Assembly (NCBI GenBank): GCA_032622095.1
Contig: CP136062.1
Span: forward strand, 224,206,578-224,270,577
Direction of reading: 5' to 3'
DNA length: 64,000 nt
Source of the DNA: Siphonodentalium dalli
Lineage: Eukaryota; Mollusca; Scaphopoda; Gadilida; Siphonodentaliidae
The first letter of the stretch is position 1; each line of letters starts with the position of its first letter. This document shows, in pieces, positions 19,807-30,330 of the stretch. Made by a program: the position numbers and the translations under genes. Below the pieces are notes generated by a model. That model was not told the DNA's origin. It saw only the letters and a program-made list of their open reading frames with translations, and did no database searches.

Positions 19807-20006
19807 CTCGTGGAAAGGATCCCAAGGCCAATCAAATAAAATGATTTGATTCTCATGTAAAAAATTTTGAAAATCAATGAGGGAGCGAGGGTTTTATTTT
19901 AAAAAAATTCTGCCCATAGTAAGCATGGGTTATTATACCTTCCGAGGTCCAGAAAATGTAGGGAGAACTTTGTAATGGATATAAACTAATTTAATCTAAT
20001 ATAAAG

Positions 20007-20112
20007 AATGAGGTTCCCAGAGGGTGAATTTGGTGATGCTAGCCCGCTATGCAGGGTAGCATCACTAAATTCACCCTCTGGGGACCTCATTCTGCAAATG
20101 ACAGACACCATA
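20007..20112. mobile_element. Foldback MITE family B, single core
   Basis: A perfect-looking palindrome: GAATGAGGTTCCCAGAGG, GGTGAATTTGGTGATGCTAG, centre CCCGCTATGCAGGG, then the inverse arms and GCAAATGACAGACACC. A short chance frame runs through it. Confidence 0.75.
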
Positions 20113-20506
20113 TTTCAAGGCTTGCTCCTGTTTATGATCCTGAATTTAGTTTTTATACCTTTTCGATTGTCCTTTTATCGAAATATTTCAACACATTTGA
20201 CCAATAAACTTGGGGGTTTGGAAGCCTGTGGTGAAGATATACCTTATAGTTATCATTGCCTATGTTATTTTGATGAACACCCACACATAGATGATTGTAA
20301 TTAACTCCTATTTGACATTTGAAACATAACTTATTTCCGAGTGACAGTTTCCCATTTTCGTGTTAATGGTTGACAACTACGGTGAAATCCAAAATCCAAA
20401 TAAAATGGTACAACGTGAGCCATTTTTTTCAATGCGACGATGCCTGTGAATCAATTATTACACCCAGTAATGCCGTTTCTTGTGACTGCTGCCATTTTAC
20501 AGGCGC

Positions 20507-20905
20507 TTAACCCTTTACCCAACAAACCGGCCAAAACCGGCCAAATAAAGCTTCAACAGCCTAAAATATCTTCGGTCTGTCTCAATAGAACCATACAAAT
20601 ATGGATATCATTGGAACTGGCTCCTTGACCACATTGTGATAGTTACAGTTATGCCCTGTGCCAATGCATTCTCTTATATATGCGAGTCGACCATAGGTCG
20701 CCTCGCATATATAAGAGATTGCATTGGCCTAAAAAAATCTGTTTTTAACACTTTTTTCCATTTTTTCTTACATTCTTTAACAATTTTATAATTTTTAATG
20801 TGTTAAGCCAATGCATTCTCTTATATATGCGAGGCGACCTATGGTCGACTCGCATATATAAGAGAATGCATTGGCACAGGGCCGTTCTGTTGGGTAAAGG
20901 GTTAA
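20507..20905 (-). mobile_element. TTAA palindromic MITE (piggyBac-like), copy 2
   Basis: Same element as 7291-7682 in the opposite orientation: TTAACCCTTTACCCAACA at the left and TGTTGGGTAAAGGGTTAA at the right, with the two GCATATATAAGAGA hairpins. TTAA at both borders. Confidence 0.85.
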
Positions 20906-21022
20906 CTTGAGTGGCTTACACTTACACAACAACCAGGTCGCTATTTCTCATCTAGATTTGAATAGCGTATGACCCGACAGCCACGCGTCGTTAATCCCAC
21001 CAAGCCACTGTTGTGAAAACTC

Positions 21023-21095
21023 AATAGTCCACTGGTGGGGCAGAGAACTGATTTCGATGTGTTAAGTCCAACACGGTAACCACTAGACCATGGAT
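21023..21095 (-). ncRNA. tRNA-like fragment (SINE head or tRNA pseudogene)
   Basis: The minus strand reads TCCATGGTCTAGTGGTTACC, an A-box-like D-arm, followed by a GTGTT/AACAC stem with a 6-nt loop in place of an anticodon arm. The B-box position is poor (AATCAGTTCTCTGCC). Too irregular for a working tRNA; more likely the head of a tRNA-derived SINE. Confidence 0.35.
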
Positions 21096-21135
21096 CTCGA
21101 TAGGGCAGCAACCAAGCTTGAATTTAGTGTGTCTG

Positions 21136-21340
21136 ACATTTGCAGAGGCCCCCAGAGGGTGAATTTAGTGATGCTATATCCTGCACATTGGGCTAGCATC
21201 ACCAAATTCACCCTCTGGGGACCTAATTCTGCTTTGGCCATCTACTATGGGACACCAAGGATCAAATTGATGTTCACCCATTAGTCACCTCGATTATGCA
21301 TTTTATCTTCTGCAAATGAGGAGATGTAGAAACTTCCCAG
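21136..21340. mobile_element. Foldback MITE family B, partial long copy
   Basis: One core (CCCCAGAGGGTGAATTTAGT, its inverse and ACCTAATTCTGC) plus part of the spacer (CACCTCGATTATGCATTTTA, CTTCCCAGAAGGGA). Confidence 0.7.
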
Positions 21341-21355
21341 AAGGGAATAAGTAAT

Positions 21356-21585
21356 ATGAGACTATATTGTCATAATACTAATTATATTATTATATATCGT
21401 CATAATACTAATTGTATTATTATATATCGTCATAATACTAATTGTATTATTATATATCGTCATAATACTAATTACATTATTTTATATCATCATAATACTA
21501 ATTATATTATTATATATCATCATAATACTAATTATATTGTTATATATTGTCATAATACTAATTATATTATTATATATCTAACAGA
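21356..21585. repeat. 30-bp minisatellite, about 7.5 units
   Basis: Unit CATAATACTAATTATATTAT plus TATATATCGT. Being divisible by three, it leaves a chance frame open. It runs into the interspersed repeat shared with 281-365. Confidence 0.9.
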
Positions 21586-21639
21586 CCCATTTCACCAAGA
21601 AAATTCAAAATCGAGCAGATAATATTTTTATTATTATGA

Positions 21640-21850
21640 CAGGGGGGGGGAGGGGGGGCCGTAAAAAAGTTGCGAGACGTGGGGGTCTTTTTTTTACATT
21701 TCCATTTTTTTACACCCACCCACCCTTTCTTGCATTTTTTTTTCATAAATTTTTAGACACCCACCCCAAAACATCAAAGCTCTATGTTGGTCCCCTCTTT
21801 AAAAACGACCAATCGCTCTATATTGGTCCCTTCTTTGAAAGACCAAATTA
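21640..21850. repeat. Homopolymer-rich, strand-asymmetric stretch
   Basis: A G-run with single interruptions, then T-rich runs with CACCCACCCACCC and CACCCACCCC, then 'TCTATGTTGGTCCC' and 'TCTATATTGGTCCC' about 35 bp apart. No coding signal. Confidence 0.5.
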
Positions 21851-23329
21851 AATGTTACTTCCTGTTAACAAACATGTGCAAAATTGAACTCTAAGCAATC
21901 AACAAATGTAGAATATTATGTGATTATATTGGTAAATTTATAACCCAGCCTATTCATCTGTGTGAGTACAGCTGGTGAGTAGATGAAAAATATGTTGATC
22001 CCCTGGAATGACAACAAAAAATAACTAGGGCCAGTGTTAGGGCCTACAGTAGAATAAAAAATTACACAAACTTAAATTTATCTTTTTTTCAGACATCAAC
22101 CAGCATCAACTAGTGGGCCTAGAGCCTATAGTAATATCAAAAAGGAAAATGTGCATATGGACCAGTGTACGATTTAACTTTTATGTATGCCTGCATGACC
22201 ACCGACCCGACCTCGCATTACGACTTAGAACTAGGCCTAAAATAATGCTTAACCCTTTGAGTTTGAACGTTGATGGTCAATTTAGTGCCAAATCCATATA
22301 CACGGATGTATATTACTGAGATTCATTTGGACAATCAGAGCTGAACTTCGGTCATGTACTGGATGGAGTTCATGTGCAATAAGAAATTCACACACATTCT
22401 GTACATGACCTTTATGTGTGCCTTCAAACTAGACCACCTTGCATGCACATCATCTTATAAATATACACTAATTAAGTAAATTAATTTTTCTTCTTTGATA
22501 ATTTTCAAATTAGCCTGAATTAGACATTAAGTGTAATTTACATACTAGTATATGCAGGTAATTATGGGATATAATAATTACAATGTGAACAAAACTAATG
22601 TGTCCTGGCCCCTCTTCACATCTATTTAAATAATATTTTTATACTTTTCAGAAGACTATCTAAGGAAGGTAATATTTTTGTTTCTTTCAATAAATGTTAT
22701 TAAAACTTTATTTCATATCTACTTATTTACTTATTGATTGTTGTCAACAACACTGAAACAAATAATTTGACAATTCAAATAATTATTTGACAAAAGTATA
22801 TTTAAAAATCAATTTAGTATACAAACACTGATACAAATATTTAGTTCATACATTACACTCATGCATCAACTAACTGTATGAGTAAAGAGACTGTCATGAA
22901 GTATAAGAATTATTGTAATATTCTGTCATGAGTTGTTAGCTGATATTGTCAGACTGCATTAAGTTCACCCTGCCCTAGAGCTATCTGAAGTATGTTTTTA
23001 TTGATCTACACCGTGAACAAGACAATTTTCAATTTAAAAACTGCCAAGCAAGCTGAAACAGACACAATAAAAAAAAATCAATGAAAATTTTGGGACCCAC
23101 CCCCACAATATTCACTATTTTTCCACTTTATATCAACTTATGGGGGTAATTATAACAATAATGAATGTATTAGTGCTTCTCATATTGCAACAAGCCACAA
23201 CATATAAACAAATATGTTTAAAACAGTTGAAAATATGTCAATGAAAAAAAAAAGCAAAAAAGGTGGTCAAACCGCGCGCACAAACCGATTCCGCATTTTC
23301 GGCTGACTACGATCATGTAAATGCAATGT
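21851..23329. other. AT-rich intron sequence, nothing recognised
   Basis: No exon, RNA gene or clear repeat boundary. A TTAACCCTTTGAG word at 22249-22261 resembles the end of the TTAA MITE but has no visible partner end. Confidence 0.4.
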
Positions 23330-23745
23330 GGATGTGGTAGCCCAGTGGGTAGAGTGTCGGACTTGTAATGGTGTTAATGCACCAGCGTGAGTTCGTGCCT
23401 CGCTTGGTGGACTATTGTCTCCACAACAGTGGCTTGGCCGAATTGAGCGGTGTGTGTGCTATATATAGCCACACGCTGTTTCAAATCTCGCGCCAGGTTC
23501 TGACCCTTGGGCAAGGTCACTTGTACTGTGCTCGCTTCGTCGTACCTAGACGCGAAATAGGTACCTGGTTGTTGGGTATCCGTAAGCCGCTCTAGTGAAG
23601 CGCCTGTAAAATGGCAGCAGGTACAAGACTCGGCATTACTCATAAAAAACAGCTGGGGTAATAATGTAAGCGCTTAGAGCTACACCAGGGATTAAGCGCT
23701 ATTTAAATGATATGCATTATTATTATTATTATTATTATTATGTAA
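23330..23745 (+). mobile_element. tRNA-derived SINE with LINE-type tail
   Basis: Head GTGGTAGCCCAGTGGGTAGA matches a Pol III A box, and GAGTTCGTGCCTCGC about 40 bp later is a B-box-like word, so it derives from a tRNA. The body runs to a 3' end with GTAAGCGCTTAGAGC, TAAGCGCTATTTAAATG and an (ATT)n tail. This tail resembles that of the LINE fragment at 12000-12431, as expected of a SINE mobilised by that LINE class. A short direct duplication of TATGTAAGTG-like sequence around it cannot be proved. Confidence 0.75.
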
Positions 23746-23752
23746 GTGTAAT

Positions 23753-23966
23753 AATAAACTCCGGCTCTGAATCTGTGTTTTTAATTTGCTCGCTCACTAC
23801 TACGTCATCCATAGTTTAGTCACGGAAATCTCCGAATATTGGTCGTAGTATCATTTATTAATTTTTCGGCTTATTATGCGATCGGAATGGGACTTGGGTC
23901 ATTTTAATCACAACAGGGAGGGCTTTTCCAATTGCGTTCGGTAGTTTCTAGACCAGATAAATCCTA
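23753..23966. repeat. Dispersed repeat family E, copy 2
   Basis: Matches 2028-2247 along its length (AATCTGTGTTTTTAATTTG, TAGTTTAGTCACGGAAATCT, CACAACAGGGAGGGCTTTTC). Cut at its right end by the TTAA MITE. Confidence 0.65.
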
Positions 23967-24355
23967 TAACCCTTTACCCAACAGAAGGGCCCTGTGCCAA
24001 TGCATTCTCTTATATATGCGAGTCGACCATAGGTCGCCTCGCATATATAAGAGAATGCATTGGCTTAACACATTAAAAATTATAAAATTGTTAAAGAATG
24101 TAAGAAAAAATGGTAAAAAGAAGATTTTTTTAGGCCAATGCATTCTCTTATATATGCGAGGCGACCTATGGTCGACTCGCATATATAAGAGAATGCATTG
24201 GCACAGGGCATAACTGTAACTATTACAATGTGATCAAGGAGCCGGTTCCAATGATATCCATATTTGTATGGTTCTATTGAGACAGACCGAAGATATTTTA
24301 GGCTGTTGAAGCTTTATTTGGCCAGTTTTGACCGTTTTGTTGGGTAAAGGGTTAA
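23966..24355 (+). mobile_element. TTAA palindromic MITE (piggyBac-like), copy 3
   Basis: Right border TGGGTAAAGGGTTAA; the left border reads ATAACCCTTTACCCAACA, so one TTAA base has changed. Two hairpins as in other copies. Inserted in repeat family E (compare 2240-2250) and ending 15 bp before the splice-site array. Confidence 0.85.
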
Positions 24356-24369
24356 TCATGAAAAGTCAA

Positions 24370-24753
24370 TGAATTCTGTATATTTCAGTGAATCCTGTGA
24401 ATTCTGTATATTTCAGTGAATCCTGTGAATTCTGTATATTTCAGTGAATCCTGTGAATTCTGTATATTTCAGTGAATCCTGTGAATTCTGTATATTTCAG
24501 TGAATCCTGTGAATTCTGTATATTTCAGTGAATCCTGTGAATTCTGTATATTTCAGTGAATTCTGTATATTTCAGTGAATCCTGTGAATTCTGTATATTT
24601 CAGTGAATCCTGTGAATTCTGTATATTTCAGTGAATTCTGTATATTTCAGTGAATCCTGTGAATTCTGTATATTTCAATGAATCCTGTGAATTCTGTATA
24701 TTTCAGTGAATTCTGTATATTTCAGTGAATCCTGTGAATTCTGTATATTTCAG
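24370..24753 (+). repeat. Tandem array of the 3' splice site, 28/18-bp units
   Basis: About 15 copies of GAATTCTGTATATTTCAG followed by TGAATCCTGT. The unit is the polypyrimidine end and AG of the acceptor plus the first bases of the CTLD2 exon (TGAATCCTG). All but one copy (TTTCAATG, near 24676) keep the AG. The last copy is the real exon border at 24753/24754, so the exon is preceded by a ladder of near-identical acceptors. Confidence 0.92.
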
Positions 24754-24934
24754 TGAATCCTGAGCGTCTTTGTGCTCATCCTGATGCTGAATTCGACTTT
24801 GTGACCCGACGATGTTTCTGGGAAGCAGAAGCCCTCACAAACCCAGATACAGCTGAGACTTATTGTCAAAAGCTAGAAGGGAATTTAGCTAATATTTATA
24901 ATCATGATGTCCACATGTTCCTCCACAATAAACT
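24754..24934 (+). CDS. CTLD2 N-terminal half exon
   Basis: Acceptor TATATTTCAG ends at 24753; donor GTGAGT at 24935. Two nt, 59 codons, two nt, the same phases as CTLD1. The translation starts NPERLCAHPDAEFDF and contains TRRCFWEAEA and ETYCQKLEGNLANIY: Cys1-Cys2 pair, aromatic strand, Cys3 and the G-x-L-A strand of a CTLD. The exact acceptor is ambiguous in principle, because upstream array copies would add short in-frame or out-of-frame sequence (see findings). Confidence 0.88.
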
Positions 24935-24961
24935 GTGAGTAATCAAACATATACCATGTCA

Positions 24962-25800
24962 AGCAGAATTAGGTGCCCTGAGTTTAGTGTGCCTGTCATT
25001 TGCAGAATGAGGTGCCCAGAGGGTGAATATAGTGAAGCTATCCTGCACAGTGGGCTAGCATCGCTAAATTCACCCTCTGGGGACCTCATTCTGCACAGCC
25101 TGATCTGCTATGGGCAGGGTTCGGGCCGCCACTTGCCAAATTTGCCAATGGCAAAAATAATTCACATTTGGCAAAAAATATTTTCATTTGGCAAAAGTTT
25201 TGGCAAGTCACTTTTTAATTCCTCAACCAATTTGAAAATATTGCTCAATCAACACCATTAATTTCAGGAAACTCTTATATCGTAATTATATTAGTGGTGT
25301 TTTATACGGTTTAGGGAAAGTTAACACCTCTATTAAGATGCAGTTAATTTCATAGCATTAGTACTGATGGTTGGAGGGATTACTAATCCTCATGTGATGT
25401 GCCCTACTGATAGAGAAACCCTTCTACCATTGTATTGTTCGGCTTATTGTTGTATGATAAACCACAAGAGATGCGAGTATAACTAATTAGTAACTAACTG
25501 CTTTTCTATCGATATCAAAAGTCTTTCAAACCGCGAGTATCGAAACATAAGACTTATGGTTGCAGGAAATGATACCATCAGGGATAATATTTGGCAATTG
25601 CTAAAATAATTTGGCAAAAAATATTTTCATTTGGCAAATGATTTGGCAAAAGTAAATTTCAGTCCAGCTGGCTATGGGAGACATAGACTCAGAATGAAGT
25701 TCCCAAAAAGTGGATATTGTGATGTATTGGGAACCTTGATTATGCAATGTGTCGTCTGCCAATTTGGGGATACAGAGGAACTAATCCAATCTATCTCTAC
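24962..25800. mobile_element. Foldback MITE family B, interrupted by a hAT-like insertion
   Basis: The left core (24962-25114) has GAGGTGCCCAGAGGGTGAAT and its inverse; the spacer continues after 25671 with AGACTCAGAATGAAGTTCCC and TGTCGTCTGCCAATTTGGGG, as in other long copies. The break is occupied by the element at 25115-25670. Confidence 0.75.
25115..25670. mobile_element. Nonautonomous hAT-like transposon, 556 bp, 8-bp TSD
   Basis: Starts CAGGGTTCGGGCC and ends AGTCCAGCTG, flanked by exact GCTATGGG (25107-25114 and 25671-25678). Both ends are rich in the sub-terminal word TTTGGCAAA (inverted TTTGCCAA). No transposase frame. Structure and 8-bp duplication fit hAT. Confidence 0.88.
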
Positions 25801-26445
25801 CAGAGCGCACCAGTCATACTTCCTTTCTGACTCTGTCACCGGCTGGGTACTAGTTTCCATTTCTATATTTAGCGCGGGGTTTTCCGAACGAAATGGCGAA
25901 AACCGATTGCCCCAAAGTCAAATTTCCTATGTGCTTTGAGAACGATTCCCGCTCTAAAAACTTAATGACAGAATGGAGAATCAGAGCGGTAGTTTTGTTG
26001 ACGATTTTCGCAAGCAACTCGTCAAAATTGGAGCAAATTAGAACTCTTGTGTCTGACTTGCCATGCGTGTTGTCGTGACATTGTCGTCCATGTGCGTTTT
26101 GACTTTAGTGTTGATAAAATAATCGGAGAACCGAATCACACCGTTTCGAAATATAATTCTTCGGTTTTAGTGGGACTTTTCAAACTTAAGGTTCAAAATT
26201 TATACAAATTTTGTTCGATGTTTTGTATGCTTAACAAGAGCAGCATGTTGCTCTGTTCGCTTAGTGTATATCTTATTTTCGTGGAAGTCGACCAAATGTG
26301 GGTGAAATGTCGCCGGTAGCAGTGGACTTACTGAGTCATCAAGGGAGGTAAACCCTGCATGGAGTTTGGAACTAATCTAAAAAGAAATAGAATCTATGAA
26401 GAAGTTTCTATAGAAATTTGACAATAAAGAAACTTTTTAGAAAAG
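25801..26445. other. Intron sequence, nothing recognised
   Basis: No supportable exon or repeat. Short open frames only. Confidence 0.4.
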
Positions 26446-26570
26446 ATGAGGCCTAATCAGAATGAGATCTCCAGAGGGTGAATTTAGTGTTGCTAGCCAG
26501 CTATGTGGGATAGTATCAATAAATTCACCCTCTGGGGACCTCATTCTGCAAATGACAGGCACATTAAAGT
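26446..26570. mobile_element. Foldback MITE family B, single core
   Basis: CTCCAGAGGGTGAATTTAGT, decayed centre (GCTAGCCAGCTATGTGGGAT) and the inverse arm ending GGGGACCTCATTCTGC, then AAATGACAGGCACATTA. Confidence 0.7.
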
Positions 26571-26586
26571 GATACTTGTACCCTGC

Positions 26587-26665
26587 TATGAGGCTTCATA
26601 TATAAGAGAATGCACTGGCACAAGGTCTTTAATGATGCACCAGCATGGCTCCCATCATGAATGGG
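26587..26665. mobile_element. Half of a TTAA-type MITE
   Basis: Contains CATATATAAGAGAATGCACT, GGCACAAGGTCTTTAATG and CTCCCATCATGAATGGG; only one arm of the palindrome is left. Confidence 0.5.
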
Positions 26666-26670
26666 ATATT

Positions 26671-26747
26671 AATTCTTGAATATTATTCCAGAATATTCTG
26701 GAATAATATTCAAGAATTATTTTTGAATATTCAAGAATATTCTAGAA
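26671..26747. promoter_or_regulatory. 48-bp perfect palindrome with heat-shock-element-like spacing
   Basis: 26671-26718 is a perfect inverted repeat with 24-bp arms (AATTCTTGAATATTATTCCA at the left). Its centre, 26686-26703, reads TTCCAGAATATTCTGGAA: four alternating TTC/GAA units at strict 5-bp spacing, the consensus heat-shock factor site. A second four-unit array, TTCAAGAATATTCTAGAA, is at 26730-26747. The surrounding 200 bp are rich in related TTCTTGAATA words, so it may simply be a palindromic AT-rich repeat. Confidence 0.4.
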
Positions 26748-26949
26748 TGGTATATGGCACCATGAATAAACTTGAATAATATTTGAATAGAATAAACACC
26801 AACAAGTCAAAAATTCTTGTATATTCATGCTTATTCTTGTCTCATACTTGGCTGAAAAATTAAATAGTCCTGATTATTCAAGGTTATTCTTTAGTTTACT
26901 GCAAAGTCACAACATTCTTGTTTAATCATGTTTATTCTGGACGAAGAAT

Positions 26950-27104
26950 TAGTTGGGAGCCTCGCATATATAAGAGAATACATTGGCCTACCAATATTGA
27001 CCTTGACCTTGTAAGCCAGTGCTCCCTATGGGAGACTCGCATATATAAGAGAATGCACTGGCACAGGATGTTTAATGCTGCACCAGTGCAGCTCCCATCA
27101 TGAA
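26950..27104. mobile_element. TTAA-type MITE remnants
   Basis: Two arms (GCCTCGCATATATAAGAGAA and GACTCGCATATATAAGAGAA) around CAGTGCTCCCTATGGGAG, then GGATGTTTAATGCTGCACCA and CTCCCATCATGAAA. Ends about 45 bp before the CTLD2 second exon. Confidence 0.55.
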
Positions 27105-27148
27105 ATATTGCTACGCATATTTAACATATCAAAATATATATATTTCAG

Positions 27149-27387
27149 GTTTGGATCAAATTGTCCACCTGCATGGACTGGAATCCGATCACTGATTCAA
27201 AATGGAGTAAAAAACTCACATATGACATACGTGACAGCAAAAGGCAGCTACTTGGGGTGGGACAGCTTTATGGGCACACCAGATCGACATTGCACAATGA
27301 CATCACAGGGCTCCTGCATGTTGTCTAGCACAGGTTGTTCTGTTCCTTCATCGTCTACTTACAATCATTATATATGTGAAGCAAAGC
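27149..27387 (+). CDS. CTLD2 C-terminal half exon
   Basis: Acceptor TATATTTCAG ends at 27148; donor GTAAGT at 27388. One nt, 79 codons, one nt; the split codon CT|G gives Leu and joins 24934 in frame. The translation has FGSNCPPAWTGIRSL (CTLD W-T-G core), SYLGWDSF, then PDRHCTMTSQGSC and the terminal SSTYNHYICEAK. Unlike CTLD1 and CTLD3 this domain keeps the penultimate Cys (RHC) and has extra cysteines between, so its disulfides look complete. No EPN/QPD motif. Confidence 0.88.
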
Positions 27388-27877
27388 GTAAGTACAGGCA
27401 AAATGTCAAAAAGTTATGTAACATGCATCGAAAAGTTATGTAACATACATTTAGTATGATGCAGGATCAGCAACTTACAACTGATGATGATTATATTGTT
27501 CTTTTGGCTTTTAACCATCTTATACGCATTCTAAATTTCATCTCTTTAAACTTTTTAATTCCTTTTCGATTGTGCATTCAAACTTTTTTCGAACATCTGT
27601 TAAACTGCTACAGGGTTTTGCTCTCTACCGCAAAATTTCTTGTCTTCTAAACGGGGAACAATTTGTCTGCTATAAATTGGGTCCATGACCTTAAAAATCC
27701 CCTTATCTTTTATACATTCTCAAACATTTCAGACATTTTCTCATTTCAATTGACAAATTTATTTTCGGCCTTTCAATTGACAAATTTATTTTCGGCTTCC
27801 CGACTTACATTTTGTATGCCACCTGTATCATGTGAACAAATTAACATAACTAAATAGTTACAGGCTTTATTATCTAT
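27388..27877. other. Intron, short local duplication only
   Basis: A 27-bp word (CAATTGACAAATTTATTTTC followed by GGC) is tandemly duplicated near 27747-27797. No exon seen. Confidence 0.5.
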
Positions 27878-27990
27878 AGTAATGCTCTAAGTAATCGACT
27901 CCTTAACCACAGCAGAATTATGAGTAACTTTTCAGGATTTAGTCGGAAATATGGCTTGTGGTTAAGGAGTCGATTACTTAGAGCATTACT
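27878..27990. mobile_element. TA-type small MITE family C, copy
   Basis: Ends AGTAATGCTCTAAGTAATCG and CGATTACTTAGAGCATTACT; interior ACAGCAGAATTATGAGTAAC. The copy carries a longer inverted end (GACTCCTTAACCAC / GTGGTTAAGGAGTC) than 10956-11081. Confidence 0.8.
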
Positions 27991-28059
27991 GTATCTCTGA
28001 ATCTAAGTTGACATTCATAAAGCCATTAGGCGACTTGCCTGTTCAAGCCTGAGTTTAAT

Positions 28060-28515
28060 ATGCCTGTCATTTGATTTGCAGAATGAGGTCCCGGAGGGTG
28101 AATTTAGTGCCGCCATCCCACATGGCGGGCTATCATAACTAAATTCACCCTCTGGGGACCTCATTCTGCTTAGACCTCATTTCTGGAAAGTTTATTTATT
28201 ATCAAATTTCTATAGAAACTTTTTCACATAGATTCTATTTCTTTTTTTTAGTTTAGTTTCTATGTATCCCCAAATTGGCAGACGACACATTGCATAATCG
28301 AGGTTTCCAATGGGTGTACATCATAATATTCACCATTTGGGAACTTCAATGTGAGTCTATGTCTTCCATAGCAGATGAGGCCATGCAGAATGAGGTCCCA
28401 AGAGGGTGAATTCTATGATGCTAGCCCGCTGTGTGGGATAGCATCACTAAATTCACCCTCTGGGGACCTCATTCTGCAAATGATAGGCACACTAAACTCA
28501 GGCTTGGTTGTATCC
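28060..28515. mobile_element. Foldback MITE family B, long copy
   Basis: Two cores (28080-28170 and 28385-28480) with the usual spacer (TTTCTATAGAAACTTTTTCA, CCCCAAATTGGCAGACGACA) and ends TAATATGCCTGTCATTTG / GATAGGCACACTAAACTC. Confidence 0.8.
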
Positions 28516-28848
28516 CTTTCTTGCTTTGACAGCAATAAGTTTTTATGGCAAAAACATCATCCCAACTGATATCCCAAGCTGTTGTGGACTGATAAGACTT
28601 GGTCTAGTCAGTTACACATGCAGTTAGATATTTTGTTTCTGTGACACACACATGTTGAGAAACTCATCCTAAAACCAAGATTATCATATAAACTGAGATC
28701 ACTGTTAAAACTGCCATTAAAACTGTTAGGATATAACCTTTTTGGCATTGTTTTGGAATATGAGTATTTACCCACCGCTCACTACCTCTATTGACTACAT
28801 AAAGCCTGTCTAATAAACATTACGTTTATTACGTCAATTAGGGGATAA

Positions 28849-28972
28849 ACATGCTGTCGGCTGTGATCTTGGGACATATATCAGTGGCTTTTACGATGGA
28901 ACAACGGCTATTTTTTTTATTGGAAAACGCACTGATAAACACCAGACAGCATGTTTATCAATCCCCATTCTA
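28849..28972. mobile_element. Small inverted-repeat element
   Basis: GGGGATAAACATGCTGTC at the left and GACAGCATGTTTATCAATCC at the right enclose about 90 bp. Size and structure suggest a MITE; family unknown and a target duplication is not clear. Confidence 0.5.
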
Positions 28973-29045
28973 ATTCACACAAAAAAATCATGTTATAGAA
29001 ATGAGAATCTGCCAAATAATTGCATAACTACACATGATTGAGAAT

Positions 29046-29240
29046 TTACAAAACAATCCATATCACTTCCTCATAGAAAATGTACTCTGCTCCGCGAGGA
29101 TATAGTTCCTTATTTAGAATAGAAATAAACTTAAGCAATTCAAAGGAATCTACGAAATCCTTCGACTTGAATTCTATAACAAACCAATTTGACATCAGAT
29201 ATGTATAAATTATATTAATAAATGCAAGTTTTGTGGCCAA
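29046..29240 (-). CDS. Short minus-strand ORF, unknown
   Basis: 64 codons with fairly protein-like composition (NWFVIEFKSKDFVDSF, ILNKELYPRGAEYIF) and no repeats. No splice sites or domain can be assigned. Could be a fragment of an inserted gene or chance. Confidence 0.15.
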   Translation of the reverse strand: MATKLAFINIIYTYLMSNWFVIEFKSKDFVDSFELLKFISILNKELYPRGAEYIFYEEVIWIVL

Positions 29241-30302
29241 GTTACACCAACTTATTATCCTACTGACAGGCCATTGTCATATTGTATCAGTGGTCAATTA
29301 TATGCAAGTTTAATAGTGAACACCATGGCATAGCGAACGGTTCGTTGCTTGAAACATCATGTCCACTGTCATTACGTCATCATTCTGATGGCCTGTAATT
29401 GACTAAAAAAGTCGGATCGGTCAAGCAGTTTTCGAGTCTATAACACACACACATACGTATACAGACAGAAGTTCCAAAATAATAGATAAACAAATTTTGA
29501 TCACCAGGCTGGCTTCTGATGAAATACCGTTGTTAATAACCTGATGATACGGGAATCCTCCAATGAGGTCCCCATAGGGTGAATTTAATTATGCTATTTC
29601 GCACAGCGGGCTAGCATCACCAAATTCACCCGCTGGGGACTTCATTCTTCTTAGGGCCTCATCTTCTGGGAAGTGTCTATAGTCTCTTTAGTTACTTTTT
29701 TGCTTCTGGGAAGTTGTTATTTCCCCTAATTTGCAGAAGATAAAATTCATAATCGAGGTGACTAATGGGAGAAAATTACCAACTTCAACCTGGGGGAAAT
29801 TCAATCTGATTCTAGGTCTCCCATACCAGTTAAGCCTGAGCAGAATGAGGTTACCAGAGGGTGAATATGGTGATGCTAGCCCGATAGTGTTGAAACAATT
29901 AGCGATTTTAAGGAATCGACTAGTCGCCAGAGGTAATCGACTACTAGTCAACTAGTCGGACCCCTTCTAAGAGTTCCCGTTTCTATGCCCATATGACGTA
30001 TAAAATGGGCCAGGTGGCATCGCAGTATCCAACTCTTCGTTTCAGAACGTTCAAACGGAAAGCACGTGAACTATATAATCTCCCGTTTTGTCCGTGAGTC
30101 TCCCAATTTGATGTCTTGAACATGGGCTCTCCTGCAACCTCCATATAATTTAACGGTTTGGGGAATGCAGGTAATAAAACATTTTATTTAATCAAAATTG
30201 TCGCCGGTAACCAGGAAATAAATAGGCAAGTCTCGTTCGTAAGTCTTGCTAACGAGATGTCGGGTGTGTTCTATTGTCTCTCTGAATTGGCACCTCATGT
30301 CG

Positions 30303-30330
30303 CGGGGGGGGGGGGGGGGGGGGGGGGGGG
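30303..30330. repeat. Poly-G run, about 28 bases
   Basis: Uninterrupted G tract inside the hAT-like element; likely length-variable and a G-quadruplex former. A chance minus-strand frame reads it as poly-proline. Confidence 0.9.

Noticed and set aside
20008-20304. 98-aa frame starting MRFPEGEFGDASPLC, seen several times in the window
   Set aside because: This protein start recurs wherever the foldback MITE lies (11330-11548, 20008, 24935-25261, 28375-28569), so it is the translation of the palindrome.
21023-21095. Functional tRNA gene
   Set aside because: Anticodon loop is 6 nt and the B box is poor; kept only as a tRNA-like SINE fragment.
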